A stretch of 64,000 bases of DNA from Pseudooceanicola nitratireducens. Its GTDB lineage: Bacteria; Pseudomonadota; Alphaproteobacteria; Rhodobacterales; Rhodobacteraceae. Under the pieces are notes generated by a model. The model searched no databases and was not told the DNA's origin. It was given only the letters and a program-made list of their open reading frames with translations. The stretch covers positions 1-64,000 of the forward strand of contig NZ_FNZG01000004.1 in the NCBI RefSeq assembly GCF_900109195.1, given 5' to 3'. Position 1 is the first letter of the stretch; each line of letters opens with the position of its first letter. This document shows positions 55,003 to 63,718 of the stretch, piece by piece. The position numbers were made by a program, and so were the translations under genes.

Positions 55003-55563
55003 TCAGGGAATAATGCGGGTGTACTTGATGCCCTCGATCGTCGCGCCAAGCCGTGCCCCGGCCTGGCCGAAGACATAGGCCACAACGGGCGAGAGGCCTG
55101 AATTCGTGTCGGTGCGGAAATTGTCGCCTTCGTTCGAGAAAGCATATTCGATGTCCGCACCCGCGGCCCAGCCTTCGTTGCGGCGGAAGCGTTCCAGCGA
55201 TTCCTGCGACATGAAGAACAGCACATGAGCGTATTGCTGGGCGCCGATCTGAAGGCCAAAGTTGGCGGCGGCGGCCGAGTAGTAATCCACCGTGATCCCG
55301 TCCACGCGCAGCGCGCCCTGGCCATAGGATCCGCCGATGCCGATCCCGGCTTCGGTGATCACCGGCATCACCAGTGCGGCGACGGATTTCGCGGAAACTT
55401 CACGCGATTCCGGATAGTTCTGGAACAGGAACCCAAGGGTTGCATCGACCCGCGCGTCAATCTTCTGCGGGTTGGTATTCCCCACGCCATTGCCGCAGGC
55501 GGCGGTCAGCGCAAGGGTGGCAAAGGCCGCAAGGGCGGCGCGTCGGCGGGTGAGTTTCAGCAT
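55003..55563 (-). CDS. SYLF/Ysc84-domain lipoprotein
   Basis: The 186-residue protein has a lipoprotein signal (ALAAFATLALTAACG, lipobox LTAAC) and a lipid-binding SYLF domain with GIGIGGSYGQGALRV, DYYSAAAANFGLQIGAQQY and NSGLSPVVAYVFGQAGARLG. SYLF domains bind phosphoinositides in eukaryotes; bacterial ones are envelope proteins of unknown role. Start 55563 is chosen to give the signal peptide. The gene is alone between hemB and the ThDP enzyme. Confidence 0.82.
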   Translation of the reverse strand: MLKLTRRRAALAAFATLALTAACGNGVGNTNPQKIDARVDATLGFLFQNYPESREVSAKSVAALVMPVITEAGIGIGGSYGQGALRVDGITVDYYSAAAANFGLQIGAQQYAHVLFFMSQESLERFRRNEGWAAGADIEYAFSNEGDNFRTDTNSGLSPVVAYVFGQAGARLGATIEGIKYTRIIP

Positions 55564-55738
55564 AGCTTCTGCCTGTCTGGGGGGCGCGGATTGCGCCGTT
55601 GCTCGATCTGTCCGGTTCTCCGGATCTGCGGCAAGTATAGGCGCGGGGGCGCGGCTTGTCACTATGGGTGGTGGGGTTCAGCCCCTCTTGGGCGGGAAAC
55701 CGGCCGGGCTGGCCAGCCGGTCCCATTTGTCGCGCGGA

Positions 55739-56737
55739 CTAGTGGCCCAGGGCGCGGGCCATGGCGGGGGCAAAATAGGTCAGGATGCCGTCACATCCAG
55801 CCCGTTTGAAGCACAGCAGGCTTTCCGCCATCACGCGGTCCCCGTCGATCCAGCCGTTTTGCGCGGCGGCCTGGATCATCGCGTATTCGCCCGACACCTG
55901 ATAGGCGAAGGTCGGCACCTGAAGTTCGCGTTTCACCCGGGAACAGATGTCCAGATAGGGCTGGCCGGGTTTGACCATGACCCAATCGGCACCTTCCTGG
56001 ATGTCGCGGGTGACAAGGCGCAGCGCCTCGTCGGAATTGCCGGCGTTCATCTGATAGGTCTTCTTGTCGCCCTTCAGGGCGCCCGTGGCACCGACCGCAT
56101 CGCGGAAGGGTCCGTAATAGGCGCTGGCGTATTTGGCGGCATAGGACAGGATCAGCACGTTTGTATGGCCAGCCCCCTCCAGCGCCGACCGCATGGCGGC
56201 GATCCGTCCGTCCATCATGTCCGAGGGGCCGATGATGTCGGCGCCGGCCTCGGCCTGGCTCAGCGTCTGCTTGACCAACGCCTCGACGGTTTCGTCGTTC
56301 AGGATCTCTCCGTCCACCACGAAGCCGTCGTGCCCGTCGATGTTGTAGGGGTCCAGCGCCACATCGGTCATGATCGCCAGATCGGGGCGCACCGCCTTGA
56401 TCGCGCGGATGGCGCGGTTGGTCAGGTTTTCGGGGTTCCAGGCCTCGGCACAGTCCTTGGTGCGCTTTTCCATCGGCGTATAGGGAAACAGGCAGATGGC
56501 GGGGATGCCCAGATCGGCGGCCTCTTTCGCGGCCTCGACCACGCGGTCGACCGAATAGCGCAGCACACCGGGCATCGAGGGCACCGGCTCCTCGATCCCG
56601 TCGCCTTCGGTCAGGAAGACGGGCCAGATCAGATCACTCACCGTCAGGGTGTTTTCCTGCATCAATGCGCGGATTGCGGGCGATTTGCGCGCGCGGCGGA
56701 AACGGGCGGCGGGAAACGGGGCGGTGAGAGCAGCCAT
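55739..56737 (-). CDS. hemB: delta-aminolevulinic acid dehydratase (porphobilinogen synthase)
   Basis: HemB condenses two aminolevulinate molecules to porphobilinogen for heme and other tetrapyrroles. The 332-residue enzyme has both Schiff-base lysine regions (LSYAAKYASAYYGPFRDA and DWVMVKPGQPYLD). In the metal site the segment DVALDPYNIDGHDG has Ala/Asp in place of the cysteines of zinc enzymes, so it is the magnesium type common in alphaproteobacteria. It is divergent from the membrane protein at 56872. Confidence 0.96.
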   Translation of the reverse strand: MAALTAPFPAARFRRARKSPAIRALMQENTLTVSDLIWPVFLTEGDGIEEPVPSMPGVLRYSVDRVVEAAKEAADLGIPAICLFPYTPMEKRTKDCAEAWNPENLTNRAIRAIKAVRPDLAIMTDVALDPYNIDGHDGFVVDGEILNDETVEALVKQTLSQAEAGADIIGPSDMMDGRIAAMRSALEGAGHTNVLILSYAAKYASAYYGPFRDAVGATGALKGDKKTYQMNAGNSDEALRLVTRDIQEGADWVMVKPGQPYLDICSRVKRELQVPTFAYQVSGEYAMIQAAAQNGWIDGDRVMAESLLCFKRAGCDGILTYFAPAMARALGH

Positions 56738-56871
56738 CGGGGCATCCTTGTCTTGATCCGGCCCGCATTGGGTGGCATGGAATGGCCTGCATCACAAGTG
56801 GGCCGATCCCCGCTGATCCGCCGCGGGGGGCGTCAAGCCCCTGAACAGGGGCGCAGAAAAGGGGCGTTGAA

Positions 56872-57399
56872 TTGGACCTCGCTGATACGATTTTCGAAGT
56901 CATCGACATGCGAAGCTTTTCGAACCTGTGGTTCTGGATCGCTTTGGCCGTGGTCTGGTCGACCGCCAGCCACTGGGTGCTGGGCGTGCCCTGGGACCTT
57001 GTGACGCGTGCCAAGCGTCGCGGCGGAAGCGCCGCCGAGGATGTCGAGGATCTGTGCCGGGTCTACGTGCGCCGCATCCTGCATGTGGCCGAGGTCTCGG
57101 GGCTGGTGATGACGGTGCTGGCCTGTTTCGTTCTGACCTCGCTGGCGGTGCTGGGTTTCGGCTACAGCATCGAATTCGCCCAGGCGGTGTTCCTGCTGGC
57201 CTTTCCCATGACGCTTGTCGGGCTATTATCGCTGCGATCGGCGCGGATCATCCGGGCCGAGGATCCGACGGGGCATGAACTTTATCGCCGGTTGCAGATC
57301 CACCGGATGAGCGTGCAGTTCATTGGCATGGCCTCGATCTTCGTGACGACCATGTGGGGCATGTTCAAGAACTTCTCACTCGGCGTGCTGGGGGGCTGA
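56872..57399 (+). CDS. conserved membrane protein upstream of mfd
   Basis: The 175-residue product has about four transmembrane segments (LWFWIALAVVWSTASHWVLG; VMTVLACFVLTSLAVLGF; AVFLLAFPMTLVGLLS; IGMASIFVTTMWGMF). Homologues are often annotated in this bacterial group as a component of a SufBCD complex, but nothing in the sequence supports Fe-S assembly. It starts with TTG (GGGG before it) and ends two bases before mfd. ATG 56908 is an alternative start. Function unknown. Confidence 0.7.
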   Translation: MDLADTIFEVIDMRSFSNLWFWIALAVVWSTASHWVLGVPWDLVTRAKRRGGSAAEDVEDLCRVYVRRILHVAEVSGLVMTVLACFVLTSLAVLGFGYSIEFAQAVFLLAFPMTLVGLLSLRSARIIRAEDPTGHELYRRLQIHRMSVQFIGMASIFVTTMWGMFKNFSLGVLGG

Positions 57400-57401
57400 G
57401 C

Positions 57402-60400
57402 ATGACCACATCCGCAGATCGGATCGTCCTTGGGGGCGCGCCCGAGGGTTTTGACGCATCGCTGATCCTGTCCGAGGTCGCAAAATCCGACGGCCCGGTG
57501 ATGCATGTGGCGCTGGACGACAAGCGCATGGCGGCCATGGCCGATGCGCTGCGGTTCTTCGACCCGTCCATGCTTGTGCTCTATTTCCCGGCCTGGGATT
57601 GTCTGGCCTATGACCGGGTGTCCCCCAATGCCGACATCTCGGCCGCGCGGATGGCGACGCTGGCCGCGCTGGTGCACGGGATGCCGTCGAAGTTCGTGCT
57701 GCTGACGACGCTGAATGCCGCAACTCAGCGGATCCCCGCGCGCGAGGTGCTGAGGGAAGCCGCCTTTACCGCCCGCGTCGGACAGCGCATCGACGAGGGC
57801 GCGCTGCGCAACTTCCTGGTGCGCATGGGCTTTTCGCAAAGCCATTCGGTCACCGAACCGGGCGATTATGCCATACGCGGCGGTATCGTCGACATCTTCC
57901 CGCCCGGGGAAACCGGGCCTGTGCGGCTGGATCTGTTCGGCGATGTGCTGGACGGCGCGCGCCGGTTCGACGCCGCCACGCAGCGCACCACCGACAAGCT
58001 GGACGTGATCGAACTGGCCCCGGTGTCCGAGGTGATCCTGGACGAGGCCGCGATCACCCGGTTCCGTCAGAATTACCGCATCGAATTTGGCGCGGCCGGC
58101 ACCGATGATCCGCTGTACGAAGCGGTCAGCGCGGGCCGCAAGCATCAGGGCGTCGAACATTGGCTGCCCTTCTTTCACGAAAAGCTTGAGACGCTGTTCG
58201 ATTATCTGCCCGGTGCGTCGGTCATGCTGGACGATCAGATCAGCGCGGCGCGCCTGTCCAGATGGGAGGCGGTGAAGGACCAATACGACACCCGTCGTCT
58301 GGCGCTGGAAAAACGCGACCGTATGGACAGCGTTTACAAGCCCGTGCCGCCGGCGCTGATGTATATGGACGATGCCGCCTGGGACCATGCCGTCGCACAG
58401 CATCGGGTGGTGCAGATGTCGCCGCTTCCGCGTGCCTCGGGTCCGGGCGTGGTGGATGCGGGCGGGCGCGTCGGGCGCAACTTCTCGCCCGAGCGTCAGT
58501 TGGAAAACGTCAGCCTGTTCGGCACCCTGGCCGATCACGTGCGGGCGAAGATGGCGAACGGTCCGGTGGTCATTGCCTCCTATTCCGAAGGCGCGCGGGA
58601 ACGTCTGGACGGGCTGATCGAGGATGAAGGCTTGCAGGGGGCGGTGCATCTGCGCGACGCGGGCGGCATCGGCAAGACGGGCCTTCACCTGGCGGTCTGG
58701 GCGCTTGAGGCCGGGTTCGAAGGGCCCTGGCGCGACCGCAAGCTGACGGTGATCTCGGAACAGGACGTGCTGGGCGACCGGCTGATCCGCGGCGCGCGCA
58801 AGAAGCGCCGGGCCGAGAACTTCCTGACCGAGGCGCAAAGCCTGTCGCCCGGCGATCTGGTGGTCCATGTCGATCACGGCATCGGCCGCTATCACGGCAT
58901 GGAGGTCATCACAGCCGCCGGGGCCGCGCATGAATGTCTGGTGCTGGAATACGCCGAGGACGCGCGGCTGTACCTGCCGGTCGAGAATATCGAGCTGCTG
59001 TCGAAATACGGCCACGAAGAAGGCCTGCTGGACAAGCTGGGCGGCGGGGCCTGGCAGGCCAAAAAGGCGCGGCTGAAGGAACGCATCCGCGAGATGGCGG
59101 ATCGCCTGATCCGGGTCGCCGCCGAACGCGCGCTGCGCAAGGCACCGATCCTGGATGCGCCCGACGGGGCCTGGGACGCGTTTCAGGCGCGTTTTCCCTA
59201 TCAGGAGACCGACGATCAGCTGTCCGCGATCGAGGATGTGCTGACCGATCTGACCTCGGGCCATCCGATGGACCGGCTGATCTGTGGCGACGTCGGCTTC
59301 GGCAAGACCGAGGTGGCGCTGCGCGCGGCCTTCATCGCCGCCATGTCGGGCGTTCAGGTGGCGGTGATCGCACCCACGACCCTGTTGGCGCGGCAGCATT
59401 ACCAGGGCTTTGCCGAGCGGTTCCGGGGCTTTCCGCTGCAGGTCTCGCCCCTGTCGCGGTTCGTGTCCGCGAAAGAGGCCGAAAAGACTCGCGACGGCAT
59501 GGCCAAGGGCACGGTGGACATCGTTGTCGGCACCCATGCTTTGCTGGCCAAGGGCGTGCGGTTCCAGAACCTTGGCCTGCTGATCGTGGACGAGGAACAG
59601 CGCTTTGGCGTGAACCACAAGGAACGGCTGAAACAGCTGAAATCCGACGTGCATGTGCTGACCCTGACCGCCACGCCGATCCCCCGGACGCTGCAATTGT
59701 CGCTGTCGGGGGTGCGGGACCTGTCGATCATCGGCACGCCTCCGGTCGACCGTCTGGCGATCCGCACCTATGTTTCGGAATTCGACGCGGTCACCGTGCG
59801 CGAGGCGCTGCTGCGCGAACGTTATCGCGGCGGGCAAAGCTTCTACGTGGTGCCGCGGATTTCCGACCTGGCCGAGGTCGAGGAATTCCTGAAGGCCGAA
59901 GTGCCCGAGATTTCCTATGTCACGGCTCATGGCCAGATGGCGGCGGGTGATTTGGACAAGCGCATGAACGCCTTCTACGACGGCAAATACGATGTGCTGC
60001 TGGCCACCACGATCGTCGAATCCGGCCTGGATATTCCGCGCGCCAATACGATGGTAGTGCACCGGGCGGACATGTTCGGCCTGGCGCAGCTGTATCAGAT
60101 CCGGGGCCGTGTGGGCCGCGCCAAGACTCGCGCCTATGCCTATCTGACGACCAAGCCGCGCCTGAAGCTGACGCCGGGGGCGGAAAAGCGGCTGAAGGTG
60201 CTGGGATCGCTGGATACCCTTGGGGCCGGGTTCACGCTGGCAAGCCAGGATCTGGACATTCGCGGTGCCGGCAACCTGCTGGGCGAGGAACAGTCGGGCA
60301 ACATGCGCGACGTGGGCTATGAGCTCTACCAGTCGATGCTGGAAGAGGCGATTGCCAAGATCAAATCCGGTGAGGCCGAGGGCCTGTCCGAGATGGACGA

Positions 60401-60869
60401 TCAATGGGCCCCGCAGATCAACCTGGGCGTTCCGGTGCTGATCCCCGAGGACTACGTGCCCGACTTGGACCTGCGCCTGGGCCTCTACCGTCGCCTGTCC
60501 ACGCTAAGCAAGAAAGTCGAGCTGGAGGGCTTCGCCGCCGAGCTGATCGACCGCTTTGGCAAGCTGCCGCGCGAGGTGAACACCCTGCTGCTGGTCGTGC
60601 GGATCAAGGCCATGTGCAAACGCGCCGGCATCGCGAAACTGGACGGCGGCCCCAAGGGCGCGACGATCCAGTTCCACAACGACAAGTTTTCCAACCCTGC
60701 CGGGCTGGTCGAATTCGTCCGCGATCAGAAGGGCCTGGCCAAGGTCAAGGACAACAAGATCATCGTTCGGCGCGACTGGAAGAAGGACGCCGACAAGATC
60801 AAGGGTGCCTTTGCGATCGCTCAGGATCTTGCGAAAAAGGTCGAGGCGGGGCGGAAGGCCAAGGGTTAG
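57402..60869 (+). CDS. mfd: transcription-repair coupling factor
   Basis: Mfd removes RNA polymerase stalled at DNA damage and recruits UvrA. The 1155-residue protein has the UvrB-like N-terminal region (to about 300), the RNA polymerase interaction domain (LVVHVDHGIGRYHGME near residue 490), a RecG-like translocase with Walker A CGDVGFGKTEVALRAA, LLIVDEEQRFGVNHKE, LTATPIPRTLQLSLSG and VVHRADMFGLAQLYQIRGRVGR, and the C-terminal TRCF domain. Start at 57402 follows the preceding stop by two bases. A composite repeat lies just after the stop. Confidence 0.97.
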   Translation: MTTSADRIVLGGAPEGFDASLILSEVAKSDGPVMHVALDDKRMAAMADALRFFDPSMLVLYFPAWDCLAYDRVSPNADISAARMATLAALVHGMPSKFVLLTTLNAATQRIPAREVLREAAFTARVGQRIDEGALRNFLVRMGFSQSHSVTEPGDYAIRGGIVDIFPPGETGPVRLDLFGDVLDGARRFDAATQRTTDKLDVIELAPVSEVILDEAAITRFRQNYRIEFGAAGTDDPLYEAVSAGRKHQGVEHWLPFFHEKLETLFDYLPGASVMLDDQISAARLSRWEAVKDQYDTRRLALEKRDRMDSVYKPVPPALMYMDDAAWDHAVAQHRVVQMSPLPRASGPGVVDAGGRVGRNFSPERQLENVSLFGTLADHVRAKMANGPVVIASYSEGARERLDGLIEDEGLQGAVHLRDAGGIGKTGLHLAVWALEAGFEGPWRDRKLTVISEQDVLGDRLIRGARKKRRAENFLTEAQSLSPGDLVVHVDHGIGRYHGMEVITAAGAAHECLVLEYAEDARLYLPVENIELLSKYGHEEGLLDKLGGGAWQAKKARLKERIREMADRLIRVAAERALRKAPILDAPDGAWDAFQARFPYQETDDQLSAIEDVLTDLTSGHPMDRLICGDVGFGKTEVALRAAFIAAMSGVQVAVIAPTTLLARQHYQGFAERFRGFPLQVSPLSRFVSAKEAEKTRDGMAKGTVDIVVGTHALLAKGVRFQNLGLLIVDEEQRFGVNHKERLKQLKSDVHVLTLTATPIPRTLQLSLSGVRDLSIIGTPPVDRLAIRTYVSEFDAVTVREALLRERYRGGQSFYVVPRISDLAEVEEFLKAEVPEISYVTAHGQMAAGDLDKRMNAFYDGKYDVLLATTIVESGLDIPRANTMVVHRADMFGLAQLYQIRGRVGRAKTRAYAYLTTKPRLKLTPGAEKRLKVLGSLDTLGAGFTLASQDLDIRGAGNLLGEEQSGNMRDVGYELYQSMLEEAIAKIKSGEAEGLSEMDDQWAPQINLGVPVLIPEDYVPDLDLRLGLYRRLSTLSKKVELEGFAAELIDRFGKLPREVNTLLLVVRIKAMCKRAGIAKLDGGPKGATIQFHNDKFSNPAGLVEFVRDQKGLAKVKDNKIIVRRDWKKDADKIKGAFAIAQDLAKKVEAGRKAKG

Positions 60870-60896
60870 GCATTTGCGCGCGCCGTTTGCGTTGCG

Positions 60897-61033
60897 TCAC
60901 GCCGAGGGCGTGCCGACGTAGAGGCGGGCGAGGGGGCGCTGTCCTGTCACGCCGGAGGCGTGCCAACGTAGAAGGGCGCGAGGGGGCGCTGCCCCCTCGC
61001 GCTCCCCCGGGATATTTTTGGCAAGAGGATGTG
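60897..61033 (+). repeat. composite intergenic repeat, second full copy
   Basis: Two 50-bp-period units start at 60897 and 60947 (TCACGCC...GGCGTGCC...CGTAGA...CGAGGGGGCGCTG). They are followed by the perfect stem CGAGGGGGC-GCT-GCCCCCTCG and the core CCCCCGGGATATTTTTGGC and AAGAGGATG. It matches the copy at 44601-44735 almost base for base in the last ~55 bases. Confidence 0.88.
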
Positions 61034-61079
61034 TAGGGGGTGGTTTTGGGCTGCTTGCGGTAGTTTGGTGGCCCGTGGG

Positions 61080-62213
61080 TCAGGCCAGGGCGGCCTGTAC
61101 CTGGGGCGCGATCCAGGACCAGAGCTGGGGGGCGGCGCGTTTGATGGCGGGGGCGACGCGGGCCTCGACGACCTCGAAGGTCGCATTATGGGCCCGCCAC
61201 GACACGCCACCCGAGGCGAGGTTCTGGTTCGGCGGCTGGAACCGGTCGAGCGCCTTGGCGAATTGCGCGTCCGGTGTCTGAGCAGCCTCGAATTCCGTCC
61301 AGAGCGACAGCAGCGGTGCGCCTTCGCCATGGGGGAGCAGGCCGAAGAGGCGGCGGGCGGCGGCGGCCTCTTCCTGTTCCAGGCGGGCCTGGATTTCGGG
61401 CGTCTGGGCGTACAGCGGCACATCCCCGGCATCGATTTCCACCAGGTCATGCAGCAGCAGCATCCGGATGACACGGTCGATGTCGACGCCCGAGGGGGCG
61501 TGATCGGCCAGCGTCATGGCGTAAAGCGCCAGGTGCCAGGAATGTTCGGCGGAATTCTCGTGGCGCGAGGCATCGCAGAGCGTCGTGGCGCGGTGGATGG
61601 ACTTCAGACGATCGGCCTCGGCCAGGAACGCGTTGCGGGCAGCGATCGTGTCTTGCGCGGCACCGGGCAAAGAGAGGTCGTGCGACAGCTGTCCGTGCAG
61701 CGCCGGCATATGGTTGGCGACCAGGCGCGCGCGGCCCGTGGTCAGGTTGTCGCGGGCGATGGTGACGTGATCGTCTCGCGGGGTGGCGGCGGCGCTGACC
61801 ATAAGGACGGGCAGAGCGTAATCCACCACCTTGGCCAGCGGCAGGGCGTGATCTTCGAACCGGGTCCAGAGGCCGTGGAAATCCGTGGTCAGATCCGGCG
61901 GCAGCAGGCCGAACAGGCGGGCGGCGGCGCGGGCCTCGTCTGCGGCGACGGCGGCATCATCATGCGACAGGTGGATCGGGTGATCGCCGGCGTCGATTTC
62001 CACCAGGTCATGCAAGATCAGCTTGCGGATGGCGCGGGTCTGCAGGGCGGCGTCTTCGTCGACCAGCCAGATCATCGCCGCCAGCGCCGCATGCCAGGAA
62101 TGTTCCGCCGAATTCTCGGGGCGCGACTGGTCCAGCAGGTTGTTCGCACGGGTGACGGATTTCAGGCGGTCCGCTTCATTCAGGAACGCCATCTGCGCAT
62201 CGAGACGGGTCAT
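61080..62213 (-). CDS. tandem HD-domain phosphohydrolase (YfbR-like, internally duplicated)
   Basis: The 377-residue protein consists of two YfbR-like HD domains. Metal residues sit in both: His38, His68-Asp69, Asp131 in the first, and His224, His255-Asp256, Asp323 in the second. The blocks FLNEADRLKS.. (from residue 10) and FLAEADRLKS.. (from 196) match at 24 of 32 positions. E. coli YfbR, a 5'-deoxynucleotidase, is ~200 residues with one HD domain. The substrate here is likely a nucleotide, by family. It overlaps the small gene upstream by 4 bases and ends near the composite repeat. Confidence 0.88.
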   Translation of the reverse strand: MTRLDAQMAFLNEADRLKSVTRANNLLDQSRPENSAEHSWHAALAAMIWLVDEDAALQTRAIRKLILHDLVEIDAGDHPIHLSHDDAAVAADEARAAARLFGLLPPDLTTDFHGLWTRFEDHALPLAKVVDYALPVLMVSAAATPRDDHVTIARDNLTTGRARLVANHMPALHGQLSHDLSLPGAAQDTIAARNAFLAEADRLKSIHRATTLCDASRHENSAEHSWHLALYAMTLADHAPSGVDIDRVIRMLLLHDLVEIDAGDVPLYAQTPEIQARLEQEEAAAARRLFGLLPHGEGAPLLSLWTEFEAAQTPDAQFAKALDRFQPPNQNLASGGVSWRAHNATFEVVEARVAPAIKRAAPQLWSWIAPQVQAALA

Positions 62214-62428
62214 TCCACGGATTTCTTGGTGGCCTGGATCAGCGCCATGGCCTTGCGGGCGGCCAGGCGGATGCGGATTTCGGTCAGGTAGGCCTCTTCC
62301 AGGGTCTGGGAGGCCGCGCCGATGGTCTGGGCGACGGTGGTGTAGAACCTGTCGTCGCCCGTCTTGTCCATCACCTGGAGCGTCTCATCGGCCAGCTTGG
62401 CCGCAATGCGATCAAGCGTGGCCGACAT
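62210..62428 (-). CDS. small conserved hypothetical protein between hydrolases
   Basis: The 72-residue protein is helical and charged (TLDRIAAKLADETLQVMDKT; EAYLTEIRIRLAARKAMALI), without signal peptide or membrane helix. I do not recognise it. Its stop overlaps the HD hydrolase start by 4 bases and its start overlaps the alpha/beta hydrolase stop by 1 base, so it belongs to a tight three-gene operon. Its size and helicity suggest a small adaptor, but that is a guess. Confidence 0.75.
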   Translation of the reverse strand: MSATLDRIAAKLADETLQVMDKTGDDRFYTTVAQTIGAASQTLEEAYLTEIRIRLAARKAMALIQATKKSVE

Positions 62429-63081
62429 CAGCGGGTGTTTTCCGTCAGCCGGCGTTTCACGTAATCGCTGACGGTGCCGATCATCGGCTCCATGTGCGGG
62501 TCCTTGAAGAAGTGGTCCGCGCCTTCGATTTCCGAATGGGTGACGGTGATGCCCTTCTGTTCCTGCAGCTTGGAGACCAGCGTGCGCGTGTCGGCCGGGG
62601 GCGCGACACGGTCGGCGGTGCCATTGATGATCAGACCCGACGAAGGGCAGGGCGCCAGGAACGAGAAGTCATAGGTGTTCGCCGGCGGCGAGACCGAGAT
62701 GAAGCCCGTGATCTCGGGGCGGCGCATCAGCAGCTGCATGCCGATCCAGGCCCCGAAGGAAAAGCCCGCGACCCAGCAGTGCTTGGAGTTCTGGTTCATC
62801 GACTGCAGGTAATCCAGCGCCGAGGCGGCATCGGACAATTCGCCCACGCCCTGGTCGTATTCGCCCTGGGACCGGCCGACGCCACGGAAGTTGAACCGCA
62901 GCACGGTAAAGCCCATGCGGTGGAAGGCGTAATGCAGGTTGTAGACGACCTTGTTGTTCATCGTGCCGCCGAACTGCGGATGCGGGTGCAGGATGATGGC
63001 GATCGGGGCGTCACGCTCTTTCTGGGGATGGTAGCGACCTTCGAGGCGGCCTTCGGGGCCGGGAAAGATGACCTCGGGCAT
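62428..63081 (-). CDS. alpha/beta hydrolase
   Basis: The 217-residue serine hydrolase has the nucleophile elbow AGFSFGAWIG, an oxyanion-type loop ILHPHPQFGGTMNN, the conserved FNFRGVGRSQGEYD, an Asp in NGTADRVAPP and the catalytic His in GADHFFKD. It belongs to the small cytoplasmic family with the HPHP...GG motif; natural substrates are mostly unknown. Start 63081 has GGAG just upstream, giving MPEVIFPGPEGRLEG. It heads the operon with the small protein and the HD hydrolase, and its promoter region contains the ICE-type palindrome. Confidence 0.88.
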   Translation of the reverse strand: MPEVIFPGPEGRLEGRYHPQKERDAPIAIILHPHPQFGGTMNNKVVYNLHYAFHRMGFTVLRFNFRGVGRSQGEYDQGVGELSDAASALDYLQSMNQNSKHCWVAGFSFGAWIGMQLLMRRPEITGFISVSPPANTYDFSFLAPCPSSGLIINGTADRVAPPADTRTLVSKLQEQKGITVTHSEIEGADHFFKDPHMEPMIGTVSDYVKRRLTENTR

Positions 63082-63130
63082 ATGTGTCTCCTGCGTGGTG
63101 CTGGTTTCTTGACGAAAACGATCAAGCACC

Positions 63131-63145
63131 TTAGAAAGATTCTAA
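63131..63145. promoter_or_regulatory. ICE-type palindrome TTAGAA-AGA-TTCTAA, candidate Irr site
   Basis: Perfect six-base arms with three-base spacer, matching the iron control element core of alphaproteobacterial Irr (TTAGAA-N3-TTCTAA). It lies 50 bases before the hydrolase start and 103 bases before iscR. Confidence 0.7.
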
Positions 63146-63247
63146 TTCTGGATTCCGCCCATGTGCGGAATACGGGCTTGAAGCGGGATAAGCTGTTGTT
63201 CCGGCGTCGTCAATGAATTCGAGAATCGCGGTGAGGAGCCGAGCGCC

Positions 63248-63718
63248 ATGAAACTGAGCACCAAGGGACGCTATGCGATGGTGGCGCTGGCCGATATCGC
63301 GCTGCAACCGGACGGGTCGCTGGTCACCCTGGCGGATGTCTCGAAACGTCAGAACATCTCGCTTCCGTACCTTGAACAGCTGTTCGTCAAACTGCGCCGG
63401 GCGGACATCGTGTCGTCGGTGCGCGGGCCGGGCGGCGGCTATCGCCTGGCGCGTCCGACGGCGGAAATCCGGGTGATCGAGATCCTGGCAGCCGTGGATG
63501 AAACCATCGACGCGCTGCACACCGGGGCCGGGGCCTCGGGCGGGTTGTCGGGGTCCAAGGCGCAATCGGTCACGAACCGTCTGTGGCAAAGCCTGTCGGC
63601 GCATGTCTATGTCTTCCTGCACCAGACGCGGCTGTCGGATGTGGTGGCCAACGGGCTGATGCCCTGTCCCGCTGTCCCGAACCTTTTCGACGTGGTGGAC
63701 GAGGGCGAGGACGCGTGA
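63248..63718 (+). CDS. iscR: Rrf2-family regulator IscR
   Basis: IscR is a winged-helix repressor of Fe-S assembly genes. The 156-residue protein starts MKLSTKGRYAMVALADIAL and has the recognition helix region ISLPYLEQLFVKLRRADIV and the wing RGPGGGYRLARP. The segment that carries three cluster cysteines in E. coli IscR (after AAVDETI) here reads HTGAGASGGLSGSKAQ, with none; the only cysteine is Cys140. The same situation is known in Rhodobacter. Its stop overlaps the cysteine desulfurase start by 4 bases (GTGA). Confidence 0.92.
   Translation: MKLSTKGRYAMVALADIALQPDGSLVTLADVSKRQNISLPYLEQLFVKLRRADIVSSVRGPGGGYRLARPTAEIRVIEILAAVDETIDALHTGAGASGGLSGSKAQSVTNRLWQSLSAHVYVFLHQTRLSDVVANGLMPCPAVPNLFDVVDEGEDA

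Noticed and set aside
57282-60404. 1040-codon minus-strand ORF opposite mfd
   Set aside because: Antisense shadow of a clear gene. Its protein has the His/Gln/Gly/Arg-rich composition of a reverse frame in GC-rich coding DNA and no recognisable domain.
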